From Saccharomycopsis phalli (lineage: Eukaryota > Ascomycota > Saccharomycetes > Ascoideales > Saccharomycopsidaceae): a stretch of 64,000 nucleotides of DNA. Each line of letters begins with the position of its first letter. Positions within the stretch are counted from its first letter, which is position 1. A program made the position numbers and the translations under genes. This document shows, in pieces, positions 19,123 to 32,490 of the stretch. The notes beneath the pieces were generated by a model. The model was not told the origin of the DNA. It saw nothing but the letters and a program-made list of their open reading frames with translations, and did no database searches. The stretch lies in NCBI GenBank assembly GCA_020342235.1, contig CP073215.1:496001-560000 (forward strand). Direction: 5' to 3'.

Positions 19123-20194
19123 TGGTTATACTGAGACAATGGTGCGATAATTGTTGCTAGAAATATCAAAGCAAGGTGTGTGATTAATGAAATCCAAAGA
19201 AACAACAAAATATACCACTGATCTTTGTTTACGGTGCGCTTATTTATTATATTTGCACTCTGACTTTGTTGAAGAGTACAAGCTGCGAATTTACCAAAGT
19301 TTTTACCCGTTGGGCTTTGTTAATTTTTTCGGATCTCGCACGAGACTGCATATATGTGCATACGTCACTCTTCGGTGACAGCATACATTTGTCAATCAGT
19401 AACTTATCATGGCCACTAAAGATTAATGAGGTAGCCTTGAAATTGTAATATTCGATATTATGTGACTACAATAGTAGTTAATTTTTAAGACTTGCCAGTA
19501 CCTTTTGTCAGATGGGTAGTGTCTATTTTAATAGAAATCTCTCAGTCCCTGATGATACAGGGTGGTTAAATTGTCAAGGGTTAATTCCAGGCAGGGGAAA
19601 TGAATGTGATCGACAAGCAATGGTCGACTTGCTATTTTACATGACTGAAACTGGATACACTTTGATTGAAATAGAATACTGACATATCATAATAGCTTGG
19701 AATCAATAGATCACAAGCTTCTGCGGTGATCTAGACAACAAGGTTGTAGTACTGATAATAGATAATTGCGTCATAAAATCCAATTAGATCTCATACTTGG
19801 CCATGTCAAAATAATTGATTCAAATCCATAGAAACAATAAAATGTATAATTATACACTATTGAATCTACCATGCCTTTCCCTAGTTCTCCGTAGTCAGAG
19901 AAAAGGATTGAGCAAAGATAATACCGTCATTGATTCAACGCAGACACAAATTTCATGCTGACGTTGAAAACTAAATTCAATTTCCACAACTTATCCAAGC
20001 ACAAAGCCAAAATTAATACTGAGGTAGAAATATACAACTTCAAATTTAAAAGTATATTAAGGACTGAACATATACGCTTCACCCTAACACCTATACTCTA
20101 CAGTATACTCAATCTATAATTTTTCATCAGGGCTACCCATTTTCCACTCACATTACCATATAAAAATTAAACATAAATCAATACTACCCCACCA
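19123..20194. other. intergenic, AT-rich, no gene seen
   Basis: About 1 kb of AT-rich DNA between the LINE and the 3' end of MRS6. The short reading frames here (about 60 codons) have no recognisable features. No structured RNA or clear repeat was found. Confidence 0.5.
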
Positions 20195-21976
20195 TCACAC
20201 TATAATTTCATCTTCACTGACAATAGCCTGCTCATTCTTATCCATTACTTGCGGACTAGCCATGTCTTCCATCATCAATGCTTCGTCATCATCTTCATAT
20301 TCATTCTGCTTGTATGTCTCCTCATCATCCTCAAAATCAACATCAAAGAAGTCATCGTCAGAACCAGTGATCTTCGCATACAATGCGCGTGCTTCAGTCA
20401 CTACACCATCATACGAAATCTCAGACGACGGCATCAGCGAAAAGACCACGTCTTTATAACACAAAAGCTCAGGCTGCTTGCCAGAATGCGGGGTGGATGT
20501 GAGTTGTGTATAACTAAGCTTCAAAATTGTATTCAACTTTTGCTTCGGGGTGAAATTCATCAAACTAGACCCCAATTTGACAGAAGATATGCTTGGCATG
20601 CCGTTCTTGATCTCAATATCTTCACTAGACAAGATCTCGTCAATGCTACTTTCCCTAATGATACTCTCTTCGAGCAATCTTAATGCATTATCCAAATCTT
20701 CCTTGGCCTTTTTCCCGCTCTCAATCGTCGACAAGTACCACACAGCCTGTCCCTCAGGACACACCTGTGACCCCGCATTCATCACTACCACCTGAACAGC
20801 GTAGCGATTATTCAGAGGTAACGAATTTTCTGGAAACACAACCATACCCGCATGTTCATTAGCACCGAGCCACTCCTTGCAGTCTTTGGTAACTACCGCC
20901 ACAAGGCGGTTAATCTCATATTCCGTGGGTTGGTAATGTTTTTCTAGCCACTCCGGTAACTGCGATGGGCTCATGACCACCTTTTCGTTGACTTTGATTT
21001 TGCATCCATCTGATAGAGTGACAATATCGTTTTGACAATGGGAAATCTGGGTGTTTAATTTGTATGTAGTACCCGCGACAGCAGCAGAACGGCAATATCC
21101 TTGGGACACTTCACCAGGACCACCATATTTCGTATACAATACCGGAAAACTTCCATAGACATCAAACGAAACGAGGTATCGTTTGATGCGCTGCAACGCC
21201 TCTGGGGTTCTGATTTCCGATGAGGAACACAATCCTAGAGCGAAAATAAGTTCATTCAGCTGGACCGGTTCAAGCTTAAACTGTGTCGCCAAAAAGTCAC
21301 CAATGGAACGGTTTCGGAACGGTTCCCAAACAGCCTTGTCATCTTCCCAGGACAACACAAACTTGATAAACTTCATCAAACTGCGTTTTACCTTGAGACT
21401 GAGCAGCTGGTTCAAGAAAATATCCTGCTTAGAGTTGCTGAGCCGTTCAAAGTTGTCATTCTCAAAGACATGGAACAGCGACAAGCTCTGAAACTCGAGG
21501 TACTTATACACTTTCGACTTGAGAAGAAGCAGAAGAAGATCGCTCTTTGCAAAAAGAATTTTCGGCGTCAAGTCGAGCCCATAGTCTTTCAGAATAACAC
21601 GGTGTTGATTCATCCGTGGAATGTATAATGATGCGTTTCTGAATCGCTTGTACCCCACTGTGCCTTCATTCACTTTTCGCACCCATTCCTTCAACTGCTC
21701 CACAGTCAATGTAGCACAAGAATCTCCATAATGGCCGTTAGAATCGATATGGAGCACGTTTGAACCACTCCAGGCCAAAGCGCTGGCCAAAATACTCTCA
21801 ACAAGACCTGTTCCAGCAATTAAAACATCCACCTCTTCCGGCGTCTCCACGCTGGGTGGAAGTTCCAAATATGCTAGCTGCGGAACAATCTGAGGTTTAG
21901 GACCAATATTTGAAGGTCGTCGTTCTGCCATCGAAGGTCTTCTTTCCAGAAGACTCGAAGGCGGGTTGTAACTCAT
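20195..21976 (-). CDS. MRS6: Rab escort protein
   Basis: Rab escort protein of the GDI/REP family, which presents newly made Rab GTPases (such as Ypt1 and Sec4) to geranylgeranyl transferase II in the cytosol. The 593-residue product has the FAD-fold-derived N-terminal motif DVLIAGTGLVESILASALAWSG (G55-T-G57), then VLHIDSNGHYGDSCATL, the conserved GGPGEVSQGYCRSAAVAG block and a long C-terminal part ending in a strongly acidic tail (about 545-593). S. cerevisiae Mrs6 has 603 residues. The N-terminal 45 residues before the fold are Pro/Arg-rich; a start at M16 is possible. Divergent from ERO1. Confidence 0.95.
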   Translation of the reverse strand: MSYNPPSSLLERRPSMAERRPSNIGPKPQIVPQLAYLELPPSVETPEEVDVLIAGTGLVESILASALAWSGSNVLHIDSNGHYGDSCATLTVEQLKEWVRKVNEGTVGYKRFRNASLYIPRMNQHRVILKDYGLDLTPKILFAKSDLLLLLLKSKVYKYLEFQSLSLFHVFENDNFERLSNSKQDIFLNQLLSLKVKRSLMKFIKFVLSWEDDKAVWEPFRNRSIGDFLATQFKLEPVQLNELIFALGLCSSSEIRTPEALQRIKRYLVSFDVYGSFPVLYTKYGGPGEVSQGYCRSAAVAGTTYKLNTQISHCQNDIVTLSDGCKIKVNEKVVMSPSQLPEWLEKHYQPTEYEINRLVAVVTKDCKEWLGANEHAGMVVFPENSLPLNNRYAVQVVVMNAGSQVCPEGQAVWYLSTIESGKKAKEDLDNALRLLEESIIRESSIDEILSSEDIEIKNGMPSISSVKLGSSLMNFTPKQKLNTILKLSYTQLTSTPHSGKQPELLCYKDVVFSLMPSSEISYDGVVTEARALYAKITGSDDDFFDVDFEDDEETYKQNEYEDDDEALMMEDMASPQVMDKNEQAIVSEDEIIV

Positions 21977-22297
21977 GATGATGTGGGTATAGCCGGTAAA
22001 AATTTTACATATTTGACAGGGTTACCCGGTGCAAGATAATGCCGCCACTCGAGTTGAAACTTGCCATGGGACCAAAAATAGTCATGAAAGAAGTGTGCAA
22101 TAGCTTGGAAACCGTCTAAAGTAACGGTTTAATATTCGATTCTTGCATTCCCCTCTTTTCACTTATTCTCACCCATTTCTTTTGCGTTCCTGGGCCAAGC
22201 ACGAATCATGTGACCATTTGCCACCTGGTGATCCCATGGATTTGGTATATCTTTTACAGCATAAATTTCGAACACATCCTCCGAGAAATTTTGTACA
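21977..22297. promoter_or_regulatory. shared MRS6/ERO1 divergent promoter region
   Basis: 321 bp between the two start codons serves both genes. I see pyrimidine-rich stretches before ERO1 and an ATCATGTGACC site near 22206, but no certain UPR element. Confidence 0.5.
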
Positions 22298-24241
22298 ATG
22301 AAACTCTCGGTGCTTCTTTTAACACCATGCCTAGCGTTTGAACTCGCCACAAACGATGCAGCGGTGTCACCAAATCCTACCAGTACCCCTGCAATAGGAT
22401 TCACTAAGCCTGATCTGTGTCAGGTGAATGACGGCTGTGACTATACATTTTCCAGTATTGACACCGTCAACCGTGAACTTCGACCAGCATTGAAGCTGCT
22501 TGTCCGCACGGATTTCTTCCGTTACTTTAAACTTCAGTTATATAAGGCGTGTCCCTTCTGGCCCGAAAATGCCATGTGTTTCAGTCCGAACTGTGCCGTT
22601 GAGCTAGATGATCTGCCTTTGAAAGACGACTATAGTATCAATGAGACGTCGGTCCAATACAACTGTGATTATTGCAACACCAGTGAAGAACATATGGACG
22701 ATGCTGTTTATTTAGATTTGACTTTGAACCCCGAGCGATTCAGTGGGTATGGTGGCGCCGAGGCGGGAAGAATCTGGCAACTGATCTATCAGGAAAACTG
22801 CTTTAACGACATTACCATCACCCCGATCCCACGATTTACAAACAAATATTTGCGTCTCTTGGCGTCCTGGTCAGGCAGATATGTGCCTGCAGTGGTTGAC
22901 GACCAGTGTTTGGAGAAGAGGGTATTTTATCGATTAGTAAGTGGTATGCATGCGTCAATTGGTACGCATTTGAGCTTTGAGTGGTTGAATTTGCGGAAAA
23001 ATAATGCTGGATTCGAGCCAAACCTCAAGCTCTGGATGGAAAGGGTTGGTTATTTTAACGACCGCTTATCCAACATATATTTCAATTACTCTCTAGTGAC
23101 TAAGGCCTTGCTTAAACTCAGCAAGTACTTGGGTCAGATCCAGTTTTCTCAAACCAATAACGAGAAACAGCTTCTTGACACCATTGTGACCGCTCTTCGT
23201 CCTTATGAGAACTCGATTTTTGATGAGTCCATATTGTTCAACTACGACGACGTCTCTAACCGGTACTTGAAGGATGAGTTCAAATCAAACTTTAAAAATG
23301 TGTCCCGTCTCATGGACTGTGTTGGTTGTGAGCGGTGTCGTCTTTGGGGGAAAGTTCAGACTCTTGGATATGGTACTTCCTTGAAGATCTTGTTTGAGTT
23401 AAGCGACAATAATCCGGGGTTCGACGTTCGGAGCTTGAAACGACTGGAAATTGTTGCCTTGGTTAACACATTTGACCGGTTAAGTAAAAGTATTGAGATT
23501 ATTAATTATTTCCGTGATGTGTATAACAACGACACGTTATTGTTGGCTGATTCGGGATCGGCTTTTAGTATTGATGATGATGTATTCTCTCAGAACAACA
23601 AGGTGGTTTCGTACCAACAGAAGATTTTTAAAAAGGACCAATCTAATGAGAAGATTAATCAAGAGAAGTTGGATTTGGAAAGTCTGATTATACGACTGAG
23701 CCATAAGGTTTCTCTGGAAATTTCTCCAGCTTCTGAAAATGGTTCTAAGACTTCTGCTGGTTCGGAAAGCTCTGGGGCTATGAAAGATGGTCATTTCGAG
23801 TCTCTGGAGGGCTCTGAATCAGACAATGTTGCTGAATCAGACAATTCCGCAGTTCCATCACAGGAGGACCAAATCTCCGACAATAACGTTGAAAAGTCCA
23901 AGGAAAAACTTAAGAAGCTTTTTAAGGATAGACGCGAACTGATGGCAGAAGACGATTCTGGATTGACATATGAAGAGATCCGATACAAGCGAATCTTCAA
24001 GAACTCGATCCGTCTCAAGAATTCCAAACCGGAAGATGAAAAAGTGTTTAATGACCATCTCATGGAAGTCTTGGAGGAATTCAAGGACGTGTTCCGGTTT
24101 TTGTGGCACTCTTATGTCAACTTCCCAAAGCACTGCTACATCATAGCAATGAGCCATTTGGAAGTATATTGGAATTACTTTATTGGCAATGAGGACTTCT
24201 TCCTCCAAAAAGAGAAGGAGTTGTATTCCTTGGGAGGTTAA
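22298..24241 (+). CDS. ERO1: ER oxidoreductin Ero1
   Basis: FAD-dependent thiol oxidase of the ER lumen that reoxidises protein disulfide isomerase. The 647-residue product has a signal peptide (MKLSVLLLTPCLAFELA), the shuttle cysteines C94-x4-C99 (MCFSPNCAV), NPERFSGYGGAEAG, NCF, and the active-site cluster C341-x2-C344-x2-C347 in CVGCERCRLWGKVQTLGYGT, followed by VALVNTFDRLSKSIE. The C-terminal extension (about 440-560) is Ser/Glu/Asp-rich with a coiled-coil-like part. This tail, plus HCYIIAMSHLEVYWNYFIG near the end, may hold the protein at the ER membrane. CTG codons at residues 67 and 162 sit where S. cerevisiae has Ser, as I recall that sequence. Confidence 0.96.
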   Translation: MKLSVLLLTPCLAFELATNDAAVSPNPTSTPAIGFTKPDLCQVNDGCDYTFSSIDTVNRELRPALKLLVRTDFFRYFKLQLYKACPFWPENAMCFSPNCAVELDDLPLKDDYSINETSVQYNCDYCNTSEEHMDDAVYLDLTLNPERFSGYGGAEAGRIWQLIYQENCFNDITITPIPRFTNKYLRLLASWSGRYVPAVVDDQCLEKRVFYRLVSGMHASIGTHLSFEWLNLRKNNAGFEPNLKLWMERVGYFNDRLSNIYFNYSLVTKALLKLSKYLGQIQFSQTNNEKQLLDTIVTALRPYENSIFDESILFNYDDVSNRYLKDEFKSNFKNVSRLMDCVGCERCRLWGKVQTLGYGTSLKILFELSDNNPGFDVRSLKRLEIVALVNTFDRLSKSIEIINYFRDVYNNDTLLLADSGSAFSIDDDVFSQNNKVVSYQQKIFKKDQSNEKINQEKLDLESLIIRLSHKVSLEISPASENGSKTSAGSESSGAMKDGHFESLEGSESDNVAESDNSAVPSQEDQISDNNVEKSKEKLKKLFKDRRELMAEDDSGLTYEEIRYKRIFKNSIRLKNSKPEDEKVFNDHLMEVLEEFKDVFRFLWHSYVNFPKHCYIIAMSHLEVYWNYFIGNEDFFLQKEKELYSLGG

Positions 24242-24991
24242 AGGAATTATGAGACATTTAACATCGCATCCCAGTAGCATAATACTTGTTAATATATAAT
24301 ATCAAGCTGTATGCTAGTACTGCATTATTGTTTCCAAATAAGTAAATATACTTTTTGTTTCTTGGCAACAACGTATGCATTCTTGTTGGCAGTTGCATCA
24401 TGACACATAAAAACACAGGACTAGAATGTCGCAATAAAAACAATATTAATAAGAAAAATATTTATTCATGGACTAAATTAATATTAGGCTCCGGTAAAGT
24501 AGATTGATATTTCACCGTCTAAAAACTGCGGACAGCGCTGCTAATTGAATGTCCAAGAGAAACCTTCAAGGGATGCATACTCTCGACAGAATCTTTTGAT
24601 GGATTTTAATATCATGATCACCAGACTTTTGCCAATATTTTACACTTCTATAGTAGCACTGGATAGTCTAATATTGAATCTTTCAAGTTCAAAGCAAATC
24701 GTTGATTGTACAAATTTAGTGTTGCTTTGGAAAGTTTCGAGACAGTATTGTTGAGAAAACTCTTCATCAATACAAGTTCCCGGTCGATCTTGTTGTGGTT
24801 CAGACTATATACCAGCTGGTTATTGTTTAGCTGGTCATGATTAATCCACTCTCGTGTAGCGGTAGAAAAGCTCTCAGGAAACTTGTACTAGTGTACTCAA
24901 GGCTCTATGGATTTTATATTTAGCACAAGTAATTTATCCATCCCTACTTTTTCCATTGGTTATACGATTCACCTAAATAATCTACTTCTCT
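24242..24991. other. intergenic with SINE-like element
   Basis: Convergent gap between ERO1 and the thioesterase gene. It contains one minus-strand SINE-like copy (24445-24600); the rest is AT-rich with no gene seen. Confidence 0.55.
24445..24600 (-). mobile_element. SINE-like element, type A, 5'-truncated
   Basis: Minus-strand copy. Read in its own sense it has CCCTTGAAGGTTTCTCTTGG, AATTAGCAGCGCTGTCCG, TTTTTAGACGGTGAAATATC, GGAGCCTAATATTAATTTAG and an AATAAATATTTTTCTTATTA tail, matching the 7625 copy. The 3' half of the stem (GACGGTG) is kept; the 5' half has drifted. No clear target-site duplication. Confidence 0.7.
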
Positions 24992-26563
24992 CTACTTTTT
25001 CCATTGATTATATGACTCAGCAGTCTCACGTGCTCGTCTTTTCCCCTCGATAAAGTTAATCATGTCAGCATACGTCCGTGGTATAACCGCATAATATCCA
25101 TGGTTCACTTGCTTCTGTTTTGGACTTTGGCCAACACCGAGGGACTCATTTTCGTATGAGTACTTTGGCACAAAGAACGAAAACACAAATGAGCCTGTCT
25201 TGACATGGTTGTCGTGGTTTAAGCTCCGTACACTTGTATCAACCTTTACCTGAATAATAGTCCCCGGCTTGGCCAAAATATCCTTTGGATTGTTCGAAGC
25301 CTTCTTATATGACTCGCTGCCATAATATTGGAAAAAGTCGGCCAATTCAGCAGGTAATTCAGCGCCACTCTGCGCGCCCTCTTCCTGGATATGCTCCGTG
25401 TATACCACCTTAGAGCTCAAGTAAAGCACGCTTCCAACTGGAACAGGAGCAGTAAACGCGGTGGAGTCAAGGGAAATGAACCGCGGCGGAGCATGTGAAA
25501 ACGCAGCAGAGTTACAGTACGCCAACTCAAAAGCCTGTTTCATCAAGTAACCTCCAAATATCATGTACGAATGACGGTTCCGGTACTGTGGTTGCATGAA
25601 TATCACCGATTTCAAAACGGTGGTGTCCATGGCAAGCAAATTCTTGGGCGAGGTTCCGGTCTTGTGAACGTAGTCGTTGAGTTTACTGGAAGCACGCCAG
25701 AGATTGTGCATCAACAAGCTCTCGGACTCGGTTGGCGGGTTGACGCTGAGTTGTTCACGGGACGCTCTGAGCTTCTTTGCCGCGTTGTGGGACTCGGCAC
25801 GAGTGAAATCAATCCACTCCTGTTCGTTCAAGGGCAAGAGCTTGTTGATAGGGAACGAGCGGTGTGTTTCTGGATTGCGGGCTACAAAGGTGAAGTTGGC
25901 ACTGAGAAACACAAACTCGTCCTTTACAAACGACTCGTCAATCTCCGACTCTGGAGGGAACGATTTCTCGGTGTAAGACGCCTTGATGTGGATCTCCATG
26001 GATGACCGACCGACCCAGACTACCAGCCCAGAGATCATCAAGTTGTACTTGCTAATCTCGTCGACCCGTTGTATCATGCATATTCTGTCGACGGATGCTG
26101 TCACAATCATTGGCTCGGCTGGTGCACAATGGTTATAAGCAATACGTCCGGCAAGAGCATCCAAATCTTGGAACAATTGACCCACACGCAAACGACCAAA
26201 GGCATTGACATACGAATCAAGCAACCACTTGTCGTCCTTGAACGGGAGGAGAAGAAACGAAAACGAGTCGCTGCGTTTCCGCTCCTCGACTTTGGTGGTG
26301 CCTGGAGTGGTGTAGCTGTATGAATCCAAGACCTTTCCCTTAGCCAACTGCTTTTCCCGTTCATTCAAGGCCTCAAGCCAGGTGGCTTGCTTGCTTGAAT
26401 TGATTCGAGAGGCGTTGGTGACACTATCAGCACGGATTGTGGCTGCTGCATCTGGTGCTTGCGATGCCTTGTTGAGATATGCGCTAATTGTTTTGTTGCG
26501 TAGCGGTCCAAGGCTCGAAAAGGAGGCCCGGAGAGGTTGAAGATTTCGTAAAGGGAACCGCAT
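24992..26563 (-). CDS. mitochondrial acyl-CoA thioesterase, double hotdog
   Basis: Predicted acyl-CoA thioester hydrolase of the ACOT9-like group, releasing free fatty acid and CoA in mitochondria. The 523-residue protein starts with a basic presequence (MRFPLRNLQPLRASFSSLG). Two hotdog-fold regions follow: about 120-265 (LDALAGRIAYNHCAP, TASVDRICMIQRVD, VVWVGRSSMEIHIKA) and about 340-475 (YMIFGGYLMKQAFELAYCNS, SLDSTAFTAPVPVGSVLYLS). The second hotdog carries the GGYLM helix typical of the family. The first ATG gives the targeting peptide, so it is the likely start. The exact chain-length preference cannot be read from sequence. Confidence 0.85.
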   Translation of the reverse strand: MRFPLRNLQPLRASFSSLGPLRNKTISAYLNKASQAPDAAATIRADSVTNASRINSSKQATWLEALNEREKQLAKGKVLDSYSYTTPGTTKVEERKRSDSFSFLLLPFKDDKWLLDSYVNAFGRLRVGQLFQDLDALAGRIAYNHCAPAEPMIVTASVDRICMIQRVDEISKYNLMISGLVVWVGRSSMEIHIKASYTEKSFPPESEIDESFVKDEFVFLSANFTFVARNPETHRSFPINKLLPLNEQEWIDFTRAESHNAAKKLRASREQLSVNPPTESESLLMHNLWRASSKLNDYVHKTGTSPKNLLAMDTTVLKSVIFMQPQYRNRHSYMIFGGYLMKQAFELAYCNSAAFSHAPPRFISLDSTAFTAPVPVGSVLYLSSKVVYTEHIQEEGAQSGAELPAELADFFQYYGSESYKKASNNPKDILAKPGTIIQVKVDTSVRSLNHDNHVKTGSFVFSFFVPKYSYENESLGVGQSPKQKQVNHGYYAVIPRTYADMINFIEGKRRARETAESYNQWKK

Positions 26564-26707
26564 GGGGAGGTGTTGACCTATGGAATAAGGTGTACTGACT
26601 CAAGATGACGACAAAAATAAACGTACAACTGCAAAATACTCGGCGATAACAGGCAAAAATTGCATGAAAATGCTGCTTAGGTATTCTAGATTATCCCACA
26701 AGAGTGT

Positions 26708-27052
26708 ATGGTAACAAAGATGCCCAAGATATTTCAAAAGAGTGTAAGATACAAAATGTCCAAGATATGGTCTCAGTCAAGAGATTATAACCACTATAGT
26801 CTTTGGTGTTTGCAATGCACTAAATATTTTAATGGGGCAATCTTTTTCAAACAGTTTTGTTTGATATGTTATTTGCCGAGTATTTGGAAGCGCAATGTGG
26901 ATTTCTTGTACTCATCGCAATCGGCCAACACGGGTGTCTTAGATATATCACGTGTTTCACGGTACCAGGTGACTCGGCATGGCAGAAGTAGAGCCAAGGA
27001 GTTTTCATGGGACAGTTTTTATAATTGGTTGAAATATTATAACATGTGGTGA
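26708..27052 (+). CDS. small ORF of unknown function (114 aa)
   Basis: ATG-initiated 114-codon frame starting 144 bp from the thioesterase start and pointing away from it. The product is Trp/Tyr/Arg-rich: LWCLQCTKYFNGAIFFKQF in the middle and RYQVTRHGRSRAKEFSWDSF near the end, with three clustered Cys (LWCLQC, QFC). It looks protein-like rather than random, but I recognise no family. The first 20 codons contain a partial direct repeat (ATGCCCAAGATAT/ATGTCCAAGATAT). It may be an orphan gene or a fragment of a larger decayed one. Confidence 0.3.
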   Translation: MVTKMPKIFQKSVRYKMSKIWSQSRDYNHYSLWCLQCTKYFNGAIFFKQFCLICYLPSIWKRNVDFLYSSQSANTGVLDISRVSRYQVTRHGRSRAKEFSWDSFYNWLKYYNMW

Positions 27053-29934
<2,882 letters not shown>

Positions 29935-31047
29935 AAAATGTCAATAAGTTTACAGAATATTAAGAATATCATGATTAACGATATTTATTAGGTGGATTTT
30001 TATCTTGGTCGAACAATCTTCGTCATAGGGTCACACGTTTTCAAGAGTTGGACAAAACCATTGGGCACGCATTTTCAGTTGGGCAGATAAAACCATTGGT
30101 GATCCTGTTAAATTTGGGTCATGAATCAAATCGCGTTTCCATAGCGTATGGACTAAAAGCTAAACAAAGATGTATACATAAAACTGACGAGTATATTTCA
30201 CCGTTGAGTGTCATTGGAATTCTTGGTACAAAAGTTGTACTGTATTAACCAGTGGCATGTGCTGGGCGTGTTATACTACAAATAAAGTATTTTTGTCCAA
30301 AGAGCATCAATTGTTTTCTAGTCCTACAATTGAAACATCTTAAAATCCATAACTAATCCTAGGAGGCCTGGAAATTCCTCGCCTTGATTACCCAGCATTT
30401 TCCTAATAATATCTTGGAACAATATTTATGTATTATGATATATTTTTTTTAATTCTGCGCAACTATTAGCCTTTTATATTATTTGGACTGTTCTATCTGG
30501 AGCTAGACAACGATATTTAGCAAACTCGACAGATGCACTGGACTCTAAAAATACGGCGATAAATCATCAGGGGATATTCATTTAGGTGGCACAATATCTT
30601 AATCAAGATAACCAACAGGGTCGCAGCCCATATGAATGGTGCCATGGCTGATGTAGACTAATGTGTCATATTTAATTGAATTTTCGGGGTCGTTTCGGGA
30701 AGCCGTTTATATGTATGCTAAAAATTTTTGTTGCCAAGGCATCCCTGCTGAAAGCTGATAATTGCCTTTGAGCAGATACTCTTTCAATCAAGATCCGGAG
30801 AGAAATTAAAGGAAAATGACTGCGATTTCATTTACCAACCACCCCTTCCAAGACTTTAATTTATTCCTACTCACATGCATTTTTTCTCTGTTATCTGTAT
30901 TCCTGGATTACTTTTGGTTTCAATTGCAGCAGCTACATTACATTTCGTGCCACTCAAATTTGTTTCACAGAGATGCAATCACATCATAATTGTCTGTAGG
31001 GTTATGTTTACCAGTACTTAAACCAACCATGTCTGTAATTTATTGCC
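29935..31047. other. intergenic, AT-rich, no gene seen
   Basis: 1.1 kb between SPP382 and the subtilase gene. A 66-codon frame at 30048-30248 has no recognisable features. No repeat family member found. Confidence 0.5.
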
Positions 31048-32490
31048 ATGCACTTTTTTGCCTTTTTAATTTTCCTCATTGTTGGCATTCAGGCCAAAAA
31101 CGAGCAGTCTTACCAAGATGAAGCCCCCCAGTATCAGCCATACCTGGGAAAAGCACAAGAGCCAGTAGTAGTGGCACCAGATAAAAAGTTCTTTGAAGAC
31201 AAGACCAGTTCAGCAGTACCGTATTCGTATATTGTCAAATTAAAAAGGGAAATCAGCAACGATCACCTCAATGAACTTCTTAATAGTCTCAATGCCGAAC
31301 AGAAGAAGACCGTCAAGAAAATTAACCTGGAGGAGTTAAATAATTACTTTAAGGAACAAACAGGTAATGAGTTCGGCGGAGTATCTTCCTCCGACATTAC
31401 TGAAATCACCGGTAACCAAGTTTTTCACGGGTACCTTCATAAATCTGTTGCAAAGAAACTTAGCGAAGATAATCTTGTGGAGTGCGTCACCCAGAATAGT
31501 AATAATGTCGAAGTGAATGAAGTGATTACTCAAGAAAACTCACGTTGGTATTTGAGCAGACTTTCCAGTATTGACAAAACCTTGCAAGCACCATACAATT
31601 ACAAGTATCTGTCACAGGCTGGTAAAGGTGTGGCGATATACGTCTTAGATAAAGCAACCCTGATACCGCTACTCAAATACAGTGATCGGTTCAATAACCC
31701 ACCTGAAGTTCTTTGGGTCAAGAACTTCCATAGAGCACGTATGAATAATCAGTTTATGAATACCCATACAATCAACGTTGCTGCTTTAGCTGCTGGAAGG
31801 GTGTATGGTGTAGCCCAGCAGGCTAAGGTCTTCATGGTGCCAACTATATTTAAAGAAGACTTCAGTTATAGGGCTGTAATCGACGCTATTGGCTTTGCTA
31901 TCAAGCACTATTTGACAGTGGCGAGACATAAACACCAAAAGGGTATGGTGATCAATATGAGTATTGGCATTATCGGACCGACTCGTGCCCCCCATATAAT
32001 TCTGAAAACCATAGACTTGGCGATTGAGAAATATCCCAACATCCATATTGTGAAATCTTCTGGGAATGAGGGAGTTGATGCCTGTGGCAAGGATATGTGC
32101 AGTTCTACTAGAGCAATTATTGTTGGTGCTACCAACAGAATGGATGAAGAAACTGAATTTTCCAACTGGGGAACTTGTGTTGACATATTGGCGCCAGGCG
32201 AATCTGTAAAAGTGGGAACCGAAATATTGAAAGGCACTTCTATGTCGGCTCCGCTAGTTGCTGGTCTTGTTGCGTACTATATTTCCACCAACCCGAATTC
32301 AGAAAGCTCATTCCGGCATAATGATCTCACGGCAGCACAAATGAAAAATGTGCTCCGTAAGTTTTCCAATCCCTTTGCTGATATTTTAAGTCTGAAATCT
32401 CCTGAAAATATTGCCAGCAATGGTATTGCAATGTACCAAGATCCTGGAAGAATTGCAGAATGGAAAAGAATCATGACTGGTCGTTACTGA
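31048..32490 (+). CDS. secreted subtilisin-like serine protease (S8), atypical motifs
   Basis: 480-residue S8 protease of the yeast proteinase B/proteinase K type. Signal peptide at residues 1-16 (FAFLIFLIVGIQA), then an I9 inhibitor propeptide (about 55-150: SYIVKLKREISNDHLNELL, GYLHKSVAKKLSEDNLVECV), then the catalytic domain. All catalytic residues can be placed: D201 (YVLDKAT), H240 (NTHTINVAALAAG), oxyanion N340 (SSGNEGVDAC) and S398 (GTSMSAP). The flanking motifs are eroded: D201 is followed by Lys-Ala instead of Thr/Ser-Gly, and the usual HGTHVAG reads HTINVAA. It could be an active but divergent secreted or vacuolar protease, or one specialised for a narrow substrate. No C-terminal membrane anchor seen. 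Confidence 0.9.
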   Translation: MHFFAFLIFLIVGIQAKNEQSYQDEAPQYQPYLGKAQEPVVVAPDKKFFEDKTSSAVPYSYIVKLKREISNDHLNELLNSLNAEQKKTVKKINLEELNNYFKEQTGNEFGGVSSSDITEITGNQVFHGYLHKSVAKKLSEDNLVECVTQNSNNVEVNEVITQENSRWYLSRLSSIDKTLQAPYNYKYLSQAGKGVAIYVLDKATLIPLLKYSDRFNNPPEVLWVKNFHRARMNNQFMNTHTINVAALAAGRVYGVAQQAKVFMVPTIFKEDFSYRAVIDAIGFAIKHYLTVARHKHQKGMVINMSIGIIGPTRAPHIILKTIDLAIEKYPNIHIVKSSGNEGVDACGKDMCSSTRAIIVGATNRMDEETEFSNWGTCVDILAPGESVKVGTEILKGTSMSAPLVAGLVAYYISTNPNSESSFRHNDLTAAQMKNVLRKFSNPFADILSLKSPENIASNGIAMYQDPGRIAEWKRIMTGRY

